64,000 nt of DNA, taken from positions 56,810,397-56,874,396 of the forward strand of contig NC_044282.2 of NCBI RefSeq assembly GCF_004027225.2. The letters are read 5' to 3'. Position 1 is the stretch's first letter; each line of letters begins with the position of its first letter. This document shows positions 12,763-25,300 of this stretch, one piece after another. This stretch comes from Strigops habroptila. Taxonomy: Eukaryota; Chordata; Aves; Psittaciformes; Psittacidae. A program made the translations under genes and the position numbers. The notes beneath the pieces are model-generated. The model did no database searches. It was not told the origin of the DNA and saw only the letters and a program-made list of their open reading frames with translations.

Positions 12763-12901
12763 CGATTACTGTCAAATAAAACCCAGCTATGATGTCAGCT
12801 TCTTTAGAAAGCTTTGATGCAAAGGGGTCTTCCTTCTGGAGATAGTGTGGGAGGTATTCGTCCTGGGAAGAAGTATTGTGATCTGATGCCATCCCATTCA
12901 T
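12763..12901 (-). CDS. OPN5: OPN5 (neuropsin), coding exon 1
   Basis: This is the first coding exon of the non-visual opsin OPN5, a retinal-binding GPCR of the plasma membrane. It encodes 46 residues plus one base: a short extracellular N-terminus with an N-glycosylation sequon (HNTS) followed by the start of TM1. The segments SSQDEYLPHYL and EDPFASKLS match OPN5 orthologues closely, as I recall them. The start is the ATG at 12899-12901, giving MNGMASD; a second in-frame ATG three codons later (12890-12892) is an alternative start. The exon ends at G12763 with a GTAATG donor in phase 1, matching the next exon. A TTTTTCAG acceptor lies 14 bases upstream of the ATG, so at least one non-coding 5' exon probably exists further right and was not located. 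Identity is secure; the exact start is likely. Confidence 0.95.
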
Positions 12902-12910
12902 GTCCAGTTC

Positions 12911-12950
12911 AGTGTCTGAAAAACAAAGAACAGTGTCTGAAAGAACAAAG
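12911..12950 (-). promoter_or_regulatory. OPN5: Tandem splice acceptors upstream of the OPN5 start codon
   Basis: On the minus strand a unit of about 20 bases ending TTTCAGACACTG occurs twice in tandem. AG dinucleotides lie at 12938/12937 and 12917/12916, each after a pyrimidine-rich tract. Either could be the 3' splice site joining an unseen 5' untranslated exon to the coding start 14 or 35 bases further on. Both lie upstream of the ATG, so the protein would not change. This is an inference from splice-site shape. Confidence 0.45.
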
Positions 12951-14870
12951 TTTGCAATAGATCATGTCTGCCATGAGAAAATGCAAAGATGTTTTTGTTC
13001 ATACACAAGATGCATCCTCCTGTCTTCATTTCTTCTCTGCTACCTCCCAGGGCATTTCAGGATCAGGTTCAAAATTTTATAAAGCATAATACCATGATTT
13101 ATTTCATGTCTTACTTTAATCCAAGAATGTCATTATTCATATGGCACCCAGCACAGTAATCCATCTGAGCAGTATATAGGTACCAGTGTGTTGTGGCACT
13201 CAAGCTAGGGCTCCTGAAGCACTTTCCATTAATATCTTAAGAAGCTTCACATTCCCAGCTGGATGTAAGGGTCACCCAAGACAGAGAAAAACCAAGCAGG
13301 GCAATTGTTTGTGTCTGAATAGCTTCATTCCTCAATGTGTTTAATGCATACTGAACTCGTTGTCTTTATCTATACACACTGTTCTTGTAATCCCAAGAAA
13401 CTGCGAATTATTGGTAAGACAGTCCCAGCAATTTCTACATATCCTGAGGGGAACTATGTTTACACACTGTAGCTCTACAAATTTTACAGTTCAGTGAAAT
13501 ATTACATCCATATTTTCTCCTTAGAGTTATTTAGGTGGTGTTTTCTGATGTAAATAACTTTACATGGCTCTGTTTATAAACAGTAATTGGCTATTACAGT
13601 TATGAAGAAACAGCAGGAGTATTAAATAATAGCCTCATCTAGGCAAGCTTGTTGAGATTTTTTTCCATTTCTTTTTGTGTGGAAATGGGCTATTGAGGTC
13701 AAATGTGCTAAGATCAATAAAGTGAACCCTGATATGGGAAAACTAGAATCTGGCAGACATCCAGCATAAGAGATAAACCATTTTTGCAATGTTTGAAACC
13801 ACCCAGCCAAAAGCTGTTCAGGACGTTTGGTCATCCACTTCTCCTTGCCAGTGCTTGGTGGGGCAGGAGTGGCATGCAGGAACTTAAAGCTTGACTCCCA
13901 GGGCTTCCATACTTTTTGCTGTGGGACCTGGAAAAAGTTATGAAGCTCTAAATTTTGCCCCTCAAGACTCCAAACTTGCAGGGAGACTAAGTGAGGGGAA
14001 AAAATGCTTCACTATTTTACCCATTTTCTACCTCTTCTGCACCTTGAAGGGCTGTATCAATAACAGCCCTGTACTACCAGAAATGTAGCAGGTGACACCT
14101 ACCTATAACTGAGGCACCCACAACACTCTCCCTGCTGTCCCTCTAGTTTTGAAAAGAAGACCTTATTTAAGGGAATCAGATCATGAAGGCTCACTGCCAT
14201 TCTAGACATGGGAGAAGCCAAAAGATGTCCCAGGCATATGGCTCCAAGTAGCACTAAGAATTTAAAGTTTAGCAGCTTTATTGCTTTTATTTTCTTTCTC
14301 AATAAAGGAAAAAAATAAGCAAAGGCTAATTAATTAATGTTGCTGATGGCAGGTTTGATTAGGTACCATGGCATGGCAGCCTGGACATGAGCTAAAAAGA
14401 CTGTCTTGTACAAAAGGGTGGACTAAGGCATGAATCTGGGAAATAAAATAATCAGACTGATCATCCTTTCCATCCAATCATAGCCACAGGTTTAGACCCA
14501 AATTCCACCTGGCCTTTTAAGGGATCATGGTGCTTTTCTCTCCCCCAGCTTGCATGGTACCACGACTCTTGCATCTCTGAAGGATTTGAACCATATGCGT
14601 GGTTGAAGCAAGACAAATGGAAAAGCACATCTGGGACCTGTCAGCACGATTTGGATTTGATATAAATAAGTACCAAAGTGTTTGAGGGCATGTTCCTGTC
14701 CTGAGCCACACTAAAATCTGCCACTCAAGCCAATACTAGGTGGCTCACAGGACAATATTGTCCAACTTATAAGCATTAAAAAAAAAAAACCCAAAAGTTT
14801 TAAAGAGAAGATTCCGAAAGAGAAGATTCCAACTTCTGCATATGTTAAGCCAAGCCCAGTCATTAGGATT

Positions 14871-14901
14871 TTTAACCTGCTTTAGAAGAAAGCAGGTTAA
14901 A
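14871..14901. repeat. Perfect 13-bp inverted repeat (hairpin)
   Basis: TTTAACCTGCTTT at 14871-14883 and its exact reverse complement at 14889-14901 flank a 5-base loop (AGAAG). Pairing stops outside the arms. It is shorter than a microRNA precursor. No ORF or repeat boundary was recognised around it. Confidence 0.9.
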
Positions 14902-16061
14902 GGTGCAGGTTTCCCAACCAAATCACAGCCATGGGGCAGGAGGAAGCTCTCGCTGATCCAACTGGGCTGCTACAACATGGCAGATCTTGATGTTTCACTC
15001 AATAGAAATTGTTAATGATATATCAGTATAAGATGTTAATGTTATGACAGGCTACTCCTATCTGCTTGCTGAAAAAGAAGAACCTTCCTTTTGTTTTAGG
15101 AAGAGAAAGCATTATTTCTTGAAAAATTTCAACAAAATCAAACAGAGACTAATGTTCAACTTCCAAAAAGACAAACAAACTTTCCCCATTATTTTAAATC
15201 ATGTCTGGCAAATTAAGAATAACTTTCAGTTCTAAGAAAATAAAAACCAACTTTGCTTAATTTATACAAAAAGTGTTACAATGATATGTAATGCAGGATT
15301 TGAATACCAGACTATGGCTTTAAAAGATGTTAATCATCCTGATTAGGCAGGAATTAATTCTGACCCCCAAATGAGGCTTTATTCAAGAATCATATCTCAG
15401 TTTTAGAGTGTAAAAACCAGAAAGTAAGGTAAGTAACAGGGCAGAATACTTATTCCTTTCATAATTCCAAGTCAAGAAAAGCATAATCCTGATCAGCACC
15501 TAGTGCCTAAATGTTGGGTAAAAAAAATATGGAGAGGGATAATTTTTAAACCAGAAAATGTAGGGGATGTGCATTTTCTCAGATGAATTATTTCAGGAAA
15601 TGTGATTTGGAAGGCTGAATCTGTTGGGTTTGTTTATACACATGCTTTTTAAGATACCACAGTGTTAAATGACCGATAAAATTCACAAAGGTTTTGATCC
15701 ACAACCCCTCAAAGTTAATGAGTCAGGGACAGGTGCTACAAAATATTATTTTAATATAAACTTCAGTGATCCGTGCTTACACCAATCTTCATTGCTTGAA
15801 AGTTCCTGTGAACTCCTAAAGCATATTGGGAAGCTACAAGCAGAGGAGATGTACTAACCCAGGCGCAAATTACGCTTTCTTCCATGTAGCTCAGATAAAT
15901 ATTGGCAGATACTGGCAAAACCTGAAATCCTTAATCCGAATTAGTAAGAAAACAATCATGGATGCACTCAGTTTATGTAAGAACAGCCAAACTGGTATGA
16001 AGTGGGGAAAGTATTTTTGTAACTCTGCAGGCAAATGAAGGAAATATTAATATGAAATGTT

Positions 16062-16080
16062 AAAAAAAAAAAAAAAAAAA
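16062..16080. repeat. A19 homopolymer
   Basis: Nineteen A are followed by GAAAAAATAG. No adjoining retroelement body was recognised. Confidence 0.95.
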
Positions 16081-17733
16081 GAAAAAATAGAAGTGTGTGT
16101 AGCTCAGAGACAAAAGTTACTTGGTATGAGAAAGAGTGGTACAGGAATTGCAGAAATGGAGCTACAATCAGATGCTGCAGAGATTCCTGTGTGAAAGTTA
16201 CTGAGTCAGCAATGCTTTAATGTGCTTGTGAAGAGATCACAAGGAATGAAATATTATATTCAAAGTCATATAAACATTGCCATTATTTGTAGAAGCAGAT
16301 GAATTTACCAAGGGTTAAATGGTACCATGAAACAGATGATGTTCGTGGACCCAGTGCTACCTCATGAGAAGAATTAGTAGAGCTCATTGTAAAAAAATCA
16401 GCACAGATAACATTATCAATTGTGTTAATGAAGAAAATAACTTTCTGTCCTCTCATGACATGTTAAAACCAATTAATAATTTTATCTAAGTCTGTAAAAG
16501 ACAAAAGCCAGAAGGACACCTTAGTGCCAGGCAACATTGTTATCTTTTTAAGAGGAAAAATGGGAATCATCTTTTTCTTTAATTTGCTCAATTACATCTG
16601 TTTCCCAGACTCTCCATAGCAAAGTTAGACAGTTCTCAGTGTCTGCTGGATCCCAATTCATATTGTCAAGTATCATTTTTATTCTAAACTTCCCCTGTGT
16701 ATATTGCAGAGCCCGTCTCACAAGCATCAGCTGTAGAATTGCCTTGTCCTCCTACACCCATCCTGGCTGCTACACTGATAACACAGACCATGAGTCCAAC
16801 ACACCCGGTGACAAACACTGCTTCATCCTTTAAATACCTGTCTTTCAGTACTCATTCTTCTCCAGTTTGATGATGACTGTCAAAACTCATTTCTATGATG
16901 CACATCCTTAGCCAACTATTTCCCAACTGTCCAACCGCAGTATTTAGCAATGCAAATAACAGTGACCAGAAAACTTATCTCAAAATAACCACAGAGCACA
17001 ATAATAAAAGATTTCCTTAAGAAAGAAGGTCTTGATTTAATTTCAATTTAGGGTTAAAGTCTGAAGGCTCAGACTATGGACTAGGAATCTGTCTTTTGTC
17101 CTTAGTAGACTTGTTTAACTACCAGATTGCTGGTTATTCAAGCGGAGAGTCTCTCACACGTATTGAAGAGGAATCATCACTTTGAATTCACAAAGTCGAA
17201 AGTTTAAATTAACATTTCCTACATTTCAGGTGCAAGTGCGAACTGTGCTTCATCACATCAGATATCTGGTTTTGTGCCAATAAGGACAGAAAACAGTAAA
17301 ATTTCACTGTCTCATATTTCTCTTCTAAGGGAATCAGAGAGCTTTTGGAATATCAGCTTTTTGATGTTGATACTAGGAGAATACTGTATGTCCACCTATC
17401 ACAAATTTGCCCAACCAGCCTAGTGCAACATCATAGAGCAACACTGGAAGGACATGGGTAAGACAGAAACTACACTCAGATCTATGTGTGCCCCATCTCA
17501 GGCTAAACACCCTGCTGCGACGTGAAACCTAAATTTCAACTATAGCCCTGTTTAGGTGCTTTTATTTGCCTTCATTCTTAAAAGTATGCAGTGAGACTTA
17601 TTGCTGAGTTTTGAAACAACTCAATAATTATGAGAAATAAATATGTTAATATGAAAATTCACAAGTCGTATGTGAGTGTATCTACTTTTACATCAGTAAG
17701 CAGTGCAGACTGACAGCAGTGGATCTATAGAGC

Positions 17734-17811
17734 TGTTGATTATACAGTTATTATACAGTTGATTATACAGTTATTATGTTGTTATACAGTTATTATGTTG
17801 TTATACAGTTG
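17734..17811. repeat. Tandem repeat of ATACAGTTATT-type units
   Basis: About 78 bases are built from variants of TTATACAGTT separated by GATTA, ATTA or ATTATGTTG. Five copies of TTATACAGTT or TATACAGTT are visible with two alternating spacers. This is a minisatellite-like local expansion in intergenic DNA. Confidence 0.85.
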
Positions 17812-20800
17812 CTGTTGAGGACTTTCATTTTCCCAAGGCTGTACACTTTTTGAGCACTAGGGATCAAGAAAAAAACGAAAAAGAAAAAAAGGCAAATATA
17901 TGAAAATAACAAAATAGTGAATGATAAGTCTTTTTCTAATTAGGTCCTTGATTCTGATTAAGAAGCATAGATTAAAACTGAAGCTCTCAAAAGATGTTCT
18001 GCAATGTGAGTGTGTCATCTAGCATGGTAGGCACTCAGACAAACACTGGAAAATAAAACAGTTATCAAGGACTGTTTTTTCCTCACTCCCTCACAAGACT
18101 AAAGGATTCTACTTTGCAAGAGGTCTCCAATGACCAAAATGTGGGAACAGAGAGCGCTACACCACAGCCTACCATCTAGCTCATCTACAGACTATCTGTC
18201 CAACACATCCCTTGCTGAAAGGCCCCGAGTGCCTGTGAAAACATATTTAAAACCATAACAAAAGAAACTGATGCACTGCTTCCTATTAGAAATGGACTCA
18301 AGCTTATTCCTGTGCTACAGACATTCATATTTAATTAATACAAGCAATTCCACTTTTAAATAATATATTCTTTAAAATGGAACTGTTCCACTATAGCCAA
18401 CCTCAGGAGATCCAAAATCCTCACTCAGACACTATAAAACAGCAATATCAAGCCTCAAAACTTCTGAGAATAATAATACAAAAAAACCCAATCTGAGTAT
18501 TTTTGTTTGGCTTAATCAATGCAGTTTTGCCAGCCCTACATCAGTTTTTCTCCCTGCTCCCTCCTCATCTCCTGCTGGGGTGTTTTACCATGTCCCATGT
18601 GTCTTGGCCAGGCTCTTCTTGCCCTGAGGTTGGCAAGGACATGTCATCCCACCTCTTTGAGAAATGAAACAGACCACAGAATAGCAGCAACTTTCCTGAT
18701 CCCTTCGTCCTGTAAGGAGGGCACTGAAGGAGGGGAAAGAAAAATTTCATTTTTTCCTGCAGAGCATCAACCACCTGATGTTTTTCTTAAGGTTTGGACA
18801 AATCCAGGGAATTTTCACCTGGGGCTGCCAAAACCAGCAACCAGAATGGACCTGACCATTACCTGTTATTTATCAGGCACTGACCTCTGGTTTCAGAGTT
18901 ATGTAGACCCCTCCATGGGTGGCACACTCCAGACACAGCATGAGATTTTCTGTGCCCCAAGCAACCTCCAACAAGTAAGCTTAAAGTTACATCTACATCT
19001 ACAACAACATCTGGAGAAGACAGGAGCTTCATGGTAACTGCCACCTCAGCAGCTGCAGAGGACTGATGCAGTCTGTCTAAGCTGTGGTTTTGTCCATTTA
19101 TATTTCATCACACACCACGTCTTTGTACCTGTCCATCTTTTCCATCTTAGTCCATCTGTGCTCCCATCTTCTGAGGAAGATTCTTACAGTCCCTTACCCT
19201 CCAAAGGGAAATAAAAGATGTGGAGGATCAAGCACAGAACAACCACCCGGTGCCTGCAGAGTCTCAGCCCTACTTCTACTTGATGGCCAATTTTCAGCAA
19301 GTTGCTAAGCCTCTTTCCACAGAAGGAAAACAGAGTGAATTTGTATCTACAGCAGAGGTGGGCCGGTGGGCTAATGTATGCTGGTGTAGTGGTTCTCAAG
19401 CCAGTGATACGAGCAATAATAATGTGTCCTGCTGTTTTGGAAAATTATTATAAACCACAAGCTGTCCTGAGAGATGTAAAGGCATGCAATGCTTTTATGA
19501 AATAAGAATGAACTTATTAGCTCCAGTAGCAACAGACTGTGATTTTGCAGGTGATGTCATACTCAGAGACCCGAAGCTGGTTTTTAACCTAGGATAGCAT
19601 CTTTTGAAGACAACTGACTTATTTATAACAAACAGATCAAAACTGAAATTTCAGATTCATCTCAGCAGCCTGTTTTCAATTTTTGATGTGAAAAATCATA
19701 AGCATTATATTTTCAAAGTGCTGTATTTATACAGTTAGTCCTCAGTGTCCAAAGGGCACATAACAACACCTACAAGCCTGCAGTCATCTGAATTTTACAA
19801 TTTAATTGTGGGTTTGTGTTCCTATAGCTCAACAAAACAACAAATAATGCTCTCTTGTGGTGTAACGCCTGCTAATATCCCTGACAGCCAGAATCTGAAG
19901 GTGCTGGGGCATGCAAATCATGGAAAATTTCCTTCTTCTGAAAACAGCAGTATTTTTGAGCAAGATGGGTAGAGAAGCAGCCTTCACAACAGCCACCTCT
20001 GATTAAGAAGAGAAATCTTTTATCTGTTCACTCTGGCTGCTAATAAAACCCCCTGCATGTGGTTTCCAACAGGTCAGAACCACAATGCTCAATGATGATT
20101 TTGGATGATTGGGTGGTATTTCCAAGAGAGCCAACTGAGTGGTGACTGGGGCTTTACATCCTGCAGAAGGCAGACACTGAGAAACAAAATTGTGGCATAC
20201 GATCATTGCAACCCTTGTGACTGAAAAACAGGCTGGAGACAACATCAAGAAAACATGTACTCCTTATTTGATTTCATATCAGGATAAATTCCGGTTATGT
20301 TGTTACAGATGATTGTCCAGCCTGTTCTTTACAATGGAAATTTCACAGCCTCCCTAGGTAATTTTTTCCTGAGGTTAATTAGAATTCTCAAAGGGAGAAA
20401 CTTGAGACCACTCAATTATTTACTAACTCACACCACCATATCAGAGAGACTCATTTTCCCCAAAAATGCTTAATATCTGATATAGGTAGATCCTTTTGGG
20501 GAAGAAAAAGATTTAGGATAAATTTCAGTATTTTAGGAGTGTAATTACTGTAGATTCAATAATCTGCTGAGTTCAGCCTTGATAAAAACTTGTTAATGCA
20601 AAGTGGACTACGAACAGGGTTGTGCACAAAGGGCAATTCAAGTCCTTGAACAGGTAACACATGTGGAGAAGTGCACTTGTATAGTTGACTAGTGTCCCTG
20701 CTTTGGCAAGAATTGGGCATCGACAGTGTTTTTTAGGGACTCAAAAAAAATTGAAAGTTATCGTGATATTATATCACAAAATATAAATGAATTGCAAGAG

Positions 20801-21323
20801 ATCTAGGTGCAGGAAGGCGAGAGGAAAGCAATAAGAGAAAATCAGCAGAACCTGAATTCAAACTTAAGCCTTATCTGGAGAATAAAGTGTGTTTAAGAAG
20901 CACTGAGAAACTCGATTTGGGAGTAAAAATTAAAATGAAGAGCCATGTAAATTTTTGCTAAACAACACTACAGATTTCCATCTGCTTGGGTTTTGGTTCA
21001 TAAAATCAACCTAACTGCAAAGTGTCAGGTGCACCAACACTGCGACAACATGTTGTGCTGCAACAGCGGACATTTCACATACCCTTGCCAAGGGGCATGG
21101 GTATGCAGCACCTGAAACACATTCACAGTTTGCCCTAGAAGAAGAACACATTATACCAGAGGGTCTGCTTATATCAAAATATTCATCTCCAGATTTGAGC
21201 CCTCAAAGATCATCAACCTTGAAAGCTAACAGAAGGAAAAGTTCTGTACTCCCACCACATTCCCTGTGAGCCCCATGGCACATCAGAATTTCCTCACGTC
21301 CATGTTTGAGTTCATGCTTGTCA

Positions 21324-21824
21324 GGCTACACTGGGAGTACTGTGTTTGGTTTTGGTCCCGCTATACAAAAAAGATGTGGACAGGCTTGAGAGGGTCCAGA
21401 GAAGGGCCATGAGGATGAGCCAAGGACTGTGAGGAAGGGCTGAGAGAGCTCGGTTTGGTCAGCCTTGAGAAAAGATGGCTCAAGGGAGACCTTGTCACCA
21501 TGTTCCAGTATTTAAAGGGTGGCTACCAAGAAAATGAAGACTCCCTTTTCACAAGGAGTCCCATGGAGAAGATGAGGGGTGATGGGCAAAAGTTACTCCT
21601 GGGAAGATTCTGGTTGGACACAAGAGGAAAATTTTCCATACGAGAACAAACAGCCATTGGAACAATCTCCCCAGGGAAGTGGTGGACTCCCCAGCACTGG
21701 ACACTTTAAAGATTTGGCTAGACAAGGTGCTGGGACATCTAGTGTAGGTCATGCTTTGCCTAGAAAGGTTGGACCAGATGATCCGTGAGATCCCTTCCAA
21801 CCTGGGATTCTGTGATTCTGATTC
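21324..21824 (+). mobile_element. CR1 LINE, second subfamily, with decayed ORF2 end
   Basis: This is a CR1-related copy of about 500 bp in plus orientation, ending in ATTCTGTGATTCTG. Its tail differs from the other copies: TTGGACCAGATGATCC followed by TCCCTTCCAACCTGGGATTC. The upstream part resembles the C-terminal CR1 ORF2 sequence (LEKRWLKGDLVTMFQYLKGG near 21464-21523), but the frame is interrupted before the end. It is an older, inactive 5'-truncated copy. Confidence 0.9.
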
Positions 21825-22326
21825 ACCCTGCTTATGAATTTCAGGGCACACACCCCTGCTCTCGCCTGGGGCAGACAGGACTATGTTTTCTTGCAATAGT
21901 TTTCCTAGGAATCCTGGTGGCAAGCAGGTCTTCAGCTGTGCGAGCCTGCTGCAGCAGAGTAACACTTATTAAGCTAAAGATCTGGCTCTACTCCTCTCCT
22001 AATCTTGCAGAAGGAATTTGGGTGTGTCTATAGACCTGAGCCAAAGCAGACCAAAATAAAACAGAGCAGACATTTCACAGGATCTGAAGAGGCTGCAATG
22101 GTTTTACTGAGTATTTCTATGGTACCTATAGCACAGCAACAATAAAGAAGGTTTCACACTCCTGCTTTCCTGAGGTTGACTTGTGAAAACAGCATGTGCC
22201 ACTCAAAAATGAGAGCTACATAATCAGCAGAGACTGTCTGGAAGAAAAGGAAAAGTATCACAGTCAAGGCATGGTTTAGAGAGGGCAAAAATGGGGCTGG
22301 GTAACTCAGCAAGTGCAATTTTAACA

Positions 22327-22340
22327 AAAAAAAAAAAAAA
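22327..22340. repeat. A-rich homopolymer
   Basis: A run of about 14 A follows TTTTAAC. No other feature was seen around it. Confidence 0.7.
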
Positions 22341-25300
22341 GTACCCTAATAATAGCACCTCAGGAGAACAAGCAACAAGGAAAAGCTATGAAAAGCTTAT
22401 GAGCTAAAGAAGAACAGAAAGGCAATGCCAGTTGACAAGAATATGCAACTTTGACTTGGGCTCCCGGAACACTTTTAGCTGGAGGTTTTCTATTGCAGAC
22501 CAAATTCTATTCCTCTGTTTCATCATCACTGTCCATCTGTCCATCAAACAAGTGTCCTGGGGGCACACAAAAGCCTGATCTTGTCCCAGGGAGAAAACAG
22601 TGGCTTACTGGCAGAACAGCATATGAAATATCATCTGTTCCTTTCTCACGTCAAACGATAAGGCCTGGAGTAAATACATGCTTAATTATTTTTCAACTCA
22701 TAAACTTTGTTAGAGTGGATTAGTGATTTACATGCAGCCCATTAGCGAGTCAGAGGCTGGGAATGTAACTTGGAAATTCTGACTCCTTTCCTCTCACTCT
22801 CTTTGATGGATCCTGTTACACGCTGAGACGAGCATGAGGATTGTCCTTTTGCTGCCTGTTTGCTACCGAAGCAGTAGTTTAGCATTGCAGACTTCGGTGC
22901 AGCCAGGCACATGGAGAGGGTGCCTGCATCCAGATCAGCAAAGAGCACTCTGCAACTGCGGTTAAGCACTAGGATTTGCTGCTGCCAGGCTTTCAGATGA
23001 GTACTTCAGAGCTAATTTGCAATTAAATGGAGTTTCAAATTCTGCTAAATACAAAGACCTGTTTTTTCTTTGGTGTAAAGTGCCATCCCAACACCGTGCT
23101 GACTTAAGAGTTTTACAACTCCAGGCAATTGTCTTCTCTCTATGAATAATCAAAGCTGTGAAGAAGGGATATGAAGAGAGTTTCTGCAAATACTTTGTCT
23201 CCTGTTGTAAGGGAGTGTTTGGGGAAATTTGCTTTAATTTTTTTCTTTGAAATTAACCAATAGTTGCTATCAAATCAATACCAATCAGATAACCAGTATC
23301 AAATCAATCACTATTTCAGTGATTGCCCAAAGGCACAAATAATCAGTCCTCTTCTGAATTAATTCTGCAATAACTGTAATGCTAGATTTGTAGAGACCTC
23401 CAAAAAGACTAAAGGAAATACCAGTCCAAAAAGGACAATATTTATCAAAATGCCAATACACTGCTCAGCCGTGTTACATCATGAAATTATTCCTGGTTAT
23501 ATCACACATGCCTAGAGACCCTAATGCCATCAGAAGGGGTGCAGGAGAGAAAGAAATAAAGGACACTGTGCAAACATTACATATCAAAACTTTCAGAAAG
23601 TTAGAAATACATTTCAGAAGGCTACACCCTAAAATCTTTATTCCTATATTGAAACATTCTATTCCACAGAAAGGAGAGAAAAAGTAGAATGGCAATCAAG
23701 AGGATTCTATATGAAACTATTGGTGAAGCTAATACGCAGATGTACCTAAATTAAGAATACAGTGAAAATACATTGTGTAAACACTTAGATGTGCATGGAA
23801 TTTTGCACGTGCAGTTTTGCATATACGCACCTATGCTTTCAGAATGTTACAAGAACAGGAGAAACAGGACATACCTTATTCATGAACACTGCATAAAGCA
23901 TCCCCCCTGGAGCTCCACAGCTGCTTTTATTTCAATATCTGGACTGGAGCAATCTGTAAAAGCACAAATCAACAGTACTCTTGCTTTAGAATTCAAGACG
24001 GAGAGCGGAAAATCATGCTGTTCCTCTGTAAAAGGTGATCTCTCTCCTTCCCGACTCAGGCTCCCAGCCTCTGGATGCTGTTCTGTTCCTCCCTCTCTCA
24101 CTCTTCCCAGTGGTGCTGCTGTCAATCATCCACTTTACCCCATGAAAATCACTCACCAAAGCATCCTATCCCTATGTCTGTGTTCATCAGCTTTCCAAAG
24201 AAGCAGTGACATCTCAGAGAGAGACCCTGGGAGCGTACCACTGGTAGAGAAAGGGGCTTAAGCCAGACCCAGCCAAGATCTGTCAAACCACATGCCACAT
24301 GCTGCTGGATCCCCCCTGCCAGCACAGCTGTAATCCTGTTTATCACCCACACCACAAAACAGAGAATGCTTTTAAATTTGAAGGTTTAAGTGCTTTTTTT
24401 CTCATCAAGTGATTCTTACTTTCTAGTAAGAGAGGAAAAAAATCTGCATCCTAAAAGGTGCTTTCACAGGGTTAATAAAAGCATCTTTTAGCATTGTAGT
24501 TCACTCTTCTTCACCAGTCACTTATTAATCTGGTCTGGCTAGTAAGAAGACCTGTGTGCAAATCACCATCTCTACCCTGAACTCAGTAAATTTTCACACC
24601 ACCTACCCAGACCTGACTTTCAATCCTCACTACATTAAAATCAAACTTAAAAAAATAAAGAAGTTTACAAAGATGAAATACAGGAATCAACCCCTGATTT
24701 TTCCTCACCAAAGCACATTTCTGAGTCTGTACAGCTCTGCCCCACAGAATCAGTTTTCTTTCATCAGCTGCCTGGTCAAGAAGTACTTTCCTGGGTAACA
24801 CAGCAAAATTAATCCAATCCTGGATATAGAAAGAACATTGCAGGGAACATTTTTAGTTGCTCTGTAACCAGAACCTAACTCTGCCACCTTTCTGCTAGGG
24901 GCTAGGAGTTAAGAAGCTGCAGAATTCACTGAAAGATTGTAATAAATAAGTTCACATGACGTTTTAATACCACAGATCAATACAGACTATGACACTTTTT
25001 TTGCTTCATTCAAAATAAAATCATCCTGCATCTCACCAGTGTCATTGTACGTTTGCCAAGAGGTGAAAGGATTGTATTCTACAAGTAAAAGAGAAAGAAG
25101 TATTCTATCTACAATGGCAAAAGAAGATAAGAGAAGGCAAATGATTTCCAGACATATGGAGATTCTTCTGAGCCAGAACAGTCTTACAGTGGGGCTGGAT
25201 ATCACTCTCTGATGGTTACATAAAAAAGAGAAGCATCATGTTTTCTCCTTTCCTAATGAAGGAATTGGGAGTAGCCCAGGTTTTGGTTATAGACTGGCCT

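Noticed and set aside
18519-19037. 172-codon plus-strand open frame, the longest outside ADGRF4
   Set aside because: It has no recognisable domain, no splice or transcript context and overlapping open frames on the other strand. A frame of this length is plausible by chance in a scan of 64 kb.
23773-24261. 162-codon plus-strand open frame
   Set aside because: It has low-information composition, no family similarity and an overlapping antisense frame. It was judged to be chance.
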